46,407 nucleotides of DNA. It comes from an uncultured SAR116 cluster alpha proteobacterium (lineage in GTDB: Bacteria > Pseudomonadota > Alphaproteobacteria > Puniceispirillales > GCA-002684695). This document shows positions 44,161 to 46,407 of this stretch, one piece after another. The notes beneath the pieces were generated by a model that had not been told where the DNA came from, did not search any database, and worked only from the letters and a program-made list of their open reading frames with translations. The stretch lies in NCBI GenBank assembly GCA_902612965.1, contig CACMFN010000014.1, forward strand, positions 1 through 46,407, given 5' to 3'. How positions within the stretch are numbered: position 1 is the stretch's first letter; the number at the start of each line of letters is the position of its first letter. A program made the position numbers and the translations under genes.

Positions 44161-45483
44161 TTATTTTTTTAATGCATCTAACCTCATTTGTGAAACAGCA
44201 TTTGCGTGGGCGTCGAACCCTTCATGTTCAGCAAATTTTTTTGCGTAAGGAGATAGTTTTGCAAAACCTTTATTGTCAATCTTTCCTATTGAGGTAGATT
44301 TTATAAAATCATGGACACTTAATGGTGATTTTGTTTTTGCCCAAGCATTAGTTGGAATAACATTATTTGGACCTAAGGAAAAATTTGCAATACTCATTGG
44401 CGAAAATTCTCCAAGCATTATTTCACCAGCATTTTTTATGTTATCTAAATACTGATCAGGATTTTTAGAATGTATTTGTAAGTGCTCAGGTGCATATAAA
44501 TTAATAAAGTCTAATGCTTGATCTGTGTTATCAACTTGTATTATTCCCCCTCTTCTTCCACACAAAACGTCAGTTGCATATTTTACTCTTTCTTGCGACA
44601 TGTTTTGAAAACATTGCGGAATAAAATTTTTTGCTTCTTGAATGACATTATTTGAATTAGAAATTAAATATACCGAACTGTCTGAGCCATGTTCAGCTTC
44701 AATTAATAAGTCCAAAGCAACTAATTTTCCATTTGCTGATTGATCAGCAAATACAATTGCCTCACTAGGCCCAGCTGGTGTTCCAGTATCAATAACATGT
44801 GATAGTCTACTTTTAGCAGCTGCCACCCAAGGACTTCCAGGGCCAACAATTTTTAAGCATTTTGGAACAGTTTCTGTTCCAAATGCCGCAGCTGCTACTG
44901 CCTGTGCTCCCCCAATTTTAAAAACATTTTTAACACCAGCAATTTCTGCCGCAACTAGTGTTGCGCAATCAACCGTTCCATCTTCTTCAGGAGGAGTAAA
45001 TATTACTGGTGTATTAACACCTGCTATTACTGCAGGGATAGAAGTCATCATTGCTACACTTGGAAAAGAACCCTTTCCCCTTGGAACATACAAGGCAACA
45101 GACTCTATTGGCAGATTTTTTTCTCCAGCCAATACACCTGGATGCATTTCGATCATCCATTCTTTTTTTGGCATCTGAGCCTCATGAAACTTTTTAACAT
45201 TTGCAGAACAGAAAATTAAAGCTTCTTTCATGCCCTCATCAATTAAATCATAAGCCCTTGAAAATTCCTCTTCTGAAACTTTAAATTCTCGCAAACCAGA
45301 CTTTACGTTATCAAGCTTCTTTGAGTACTCTACAAGAGCATTTTCTTTATTTTCTTCAACATTTTTTATGATTTCATCAACAATTTCAAAGTAGCCAGAT
45401 AGATTACTTTCAGCTCGTTTGCAAAGATTTAAAATTTCAGATTGAGATAATCTGCTATATTTATGAATATTTATTTTTTCCAT
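44161..45483 (-). CDS. hpsN: Histidinol-dehydrogenase-family enzyme, sulfopropanediol dehydrogenase HpsN-like
   Basis: Member of the HisD superfamily, 440 residues, with YVPRGKGSFPSVAMM, KIGGAQAVAAAAFGTETVP, IEAEHGSDS, YAPEHLQIH and AHANAVSQMR. By eye, E. coli HisD zinc ligands Gln259/His262/Asp360/His419 map to Glu262/His265/Asn367/His426, and histidinol-binding His367 to Asn374 (GPNNVIPTNAW). Those changes, and no his genes nearby, argue against histidinol. The flanking HpsO- and HpsP-like genes fit HpsN, which oxidises 2,3-dihydroxypropane-1-sulfonate to sulfolactate with two NAD. No sulfolactate-lyase gene is in the window. Confidence 0.72.
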   Translation of the reverse strand: MEKINIHKYSRLSQSEILNLCKRAESNLSGYFEIVDEIIKNVEENKENALVEYSKKLDNVKSGLREFKVSEEEFSRAYDLIDEGMKEALIFCSANVKKFHEAQMPKKEWMIEMHPGVLAGEKNLPIESVALYVPRGKGSFPSVAMMTSIPAVIAGVNTPVIFTPPEEDGTVDCATLVAAEIAGVKNVFKIGGAQAVAAAAFGTETVPKCLKIVGPGSPWVAAAKSRLSHVIDTGTPAGPSEAIVFADQSANGKLVALDLLIEAEHGSDSSVYLISNSNNVIQEAKNFIPQCFQNMSQERVKYATDVLCGRRGGIIQVDNTDQALDFINLYAPEHLQIHSKNPDQYLDNIKNAGEIMLGEFSPMSIANFSLGPNNVIPTNAWAKTKSPLSVHDFIKSTSIGKIDNKGFAKLSPYAKKFAEHEGFDAHANAVSQMRLDALKK

Positions 45484-45504
45484 TAACTTACCTATTTTGA
45501 ATAC

Positions 45505-46272
45505 TTAGATGCTTGAAATAAAACCACCGTCAATATAAAAAATTTGACCTGTAATATATGAAGAAGCATCACTTGCTAGTAATATAGTAATACCGTGAAG
45601 ATCTTCCATTTTTCCAAAACGCTTCATCGGGATTTTGTTTAGCATTGTTTTTTGCCAATTCTCATCGCTATAAAACACTTCAGTTAGACTTGTTCTAAAA
45701 TAACCTGGAGCGATTGAGTTAACTCTAATATTATAATTTGCCCATTCAGCACTCAAAGCTTTTGTCATTCCAAGTATACCAGATTTTGATGAAGTATAGG
45801 CTGCTGCAGTTGGTATTCCAATGGATGAGCTTAATGAACCTAAATTTATAATACTGCCAGATTTACTATTGCTTTTTAATTGCTGAGCAAAGCTTTGACT
45901 ACTAAAAAAAGCACCCTTTAAATTTGTATCAATAATTTTATCCCATAATTTCTCATCTACATCAAAAGAGGGTCTAACTTCTTCTGTTCCAGCATTATTT
46001 ATTAAAATATCTGGAATTAAGCTTTGATCTAACAAATTTTTATAAAATCCTTTGATTTTATTTACATCTGCAAAATCACATTCAAAATACCAGCATTTTC
46101 TTCCAATTTTCTCAATCTCAACACTAACTTCTTTTAATTCATTTTTAGATCTAGCAGTTAATATTAAATCACATCCTGCATTAGCCAAGGCAAAAGCCAG
46201 GCTTTTTCCTATCCCTCTTCCAGACCCGGTAACAATTGCTAACTTGTTATTAAGTTCAAAAAAATTGTTCAT
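45505..46272 (-). CDS. hpsO: SDR dehydrogenase, HpsO-like
   Basis: Classical SDR, 255 residues, gluconate-5-dehydrogenase-like. Cofactor motif GSGRGIG, NNAG, catalytic Ser in NLGSLSS, intact YTSSK (Tyr/Lys), and C-terminal YITGQIFYIDGG. HpsO is an SDR of this type that oxidises one hydroxyl of dihydroxypropanesulfonate. It is 21 bases upstream of the HpsN-like gene. Without that context it would be called only a generic SDR; sugar-acid oxidation is the main alternative. Confidence 0.65.
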   Translation of the reverse strand: MNNFFELNNKLAIVTGSGRGIGKSLAFALANAGCDLILTARSKNELKEVSVEIEKIGRKCWYFECDFADVNKIKGFYKNLLDQSLIPDILINNAGTEEVRPSFDVDEKLWDKIIDTNLKGAFFSSQSFAQQLKSNSKSGSIINLGSLSSSIGIPTAAAYTSSKSGILGMTKALSAEWANYNIRVNSIAPGYFRTSLTEVFYSDENWQKTMLNKIPMKRFGKMEDLHGITILLASDASSYITGQIFYIDGGFISSI

Positions 46273-46278
46273 TCTAAA

Positions 46279-46407
46279 TTATATTTCCAAAGGACATTCT
46301 TTATCTATCGGAATTTCTCTAAAAATTTTTGTATCATTTTTAATATATAAACATATTTTATTGTTATTCTCAGAATATGACGTGCTCAATTTAATTTTCT
46401 CATAATC
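46279..46407 (-). CDS. C-terminal 42 residues of an unidentified protein (cut by window edge)
   Basis: An open minus-strand frame enters from the right edge and stops six bases before the HpsO-like gene. The visible end includes KICLYIKNDTKIFREIP and finishes ECPLEI. I do not recognise the family. The frame is open for all 42 codons, lies in line with the operon, and the opposite-strand alternative looks like a shadow, so it is probably the last part of the preceding operon gene. Confidence 0.5.
   Translation of the reverse strand, partial: DYEKIKLSTSYSENNNKICLYIKNDTKIFREIPIDKECPLEI

Noticed and set aside
44161-45483. Histidine biosynthesis hisD
   Set aside because: Histidinol- and zinc-binding residues differ from HisD, no his genes are near, and dehydrogenase partners match a sulfonate route.
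46052-46405. 117-residue plus-strand open frame at the right edge
   Set aside because: It is antisense to the HpsO-like gene, has no family motifs or ribosome site, and the minus-strand frame there continues the operon.
1-46407. Mobile elements, prophage, CRISPR arrays, defence islands
   Set aside because: No transposase, integrase, toxin-antitoxin, restriction or Cas-like protein was found, and no regularly spaced repeats were seen by eye.

Overview
The window looks like chromosomal DNA of a free-living, low-GC (very roughly 30% GC by eye), densely packed marine-type alphaproteobacterium. The best lineage evidence is the housekeeping run MltB-like / rlpA / D-Ala-D-Ala carboxypeptidase / tmk / holB / metG / tatD / MBL hydrolase at 7.1-15.0 kb, an order I associate with Alphaproteobacteria. 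Intergenic gaps are tiny, many starts overlap the previous stop, and several starts are TTG or GTG. I see no transposase, integrase, phage gene or CRISPR array. An AT-rich pelagic group (SAR116-, HIMB59- or AEGEAN-169-like) would fit, but I cannot place it from sequence alone.

Layout. 0-3.3 kb: a nitroreductase diverges from an MFS exporter and an aldo/keto reductase. They are followed by a 39-residue Cys/His protein that resembles a shortened CDGSH motif, and by an intrinsic terminator. 3.35-6.1 kb: a GH42 beta-galactosidase behind a consensus FNR-type box, then a HAD hydrolase. 6.1-7.0 kb: a DUF2652 protein that looks like a diverged class III cyclase domain, and tRNA-Ser(UGA). 7.1-15.0 kb: the cell-wall, DNA-replication and translation operon. 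15.1-17.8 kb: a TauD-type dioxygenase, an SDR whose catalytic Tyr/Lys pair appears lost, and an MDR oxidoreductase.

17.85-23.3 kb is an O-carbamoylation-type module. It holds a NodU/CmcH/SxtI-family carbamoyltransferase, an SxtJ-like membrane protein, a 49-residue SxtK/DUF5989-like peptide, an SGNH hydrolase-like protein, a SAM methyltransferase and an unrecognised multi-histidine membrane protein.

23.4-46.4 kb is a single-strand run (all minus) of 20 complete genes plus one partial gene, nearly all for uptake and breakdown of small organic nitrogen or sulfur compounds. In transcription order: an HpsO/HpsN/HpsP-like set (dihydroxypropanesulfonate oxidation), a Pot-type ABC importer, HyuA/HyuB, an amidase, an HpaB-type flavin monooxygenase, an aldehyde dehydrogenase, an in-operon LysR regulator, a trimethylamine-dehydrogenase-family flavoprotein with an altered substrate bowl, an EamA permease, an acetylpolyamine-amidohydrolase-like protein, AguB and a class III aminotransferase. 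The polyamine logic (import, deacetylation or decarbamoylation, transamination, aldehyde oxidation) is clear. The middle block (Hyu, amidase, HpaB-like, TMADH-like) does not match a pathway I can name and is the best candidate for undescribed metabolism.
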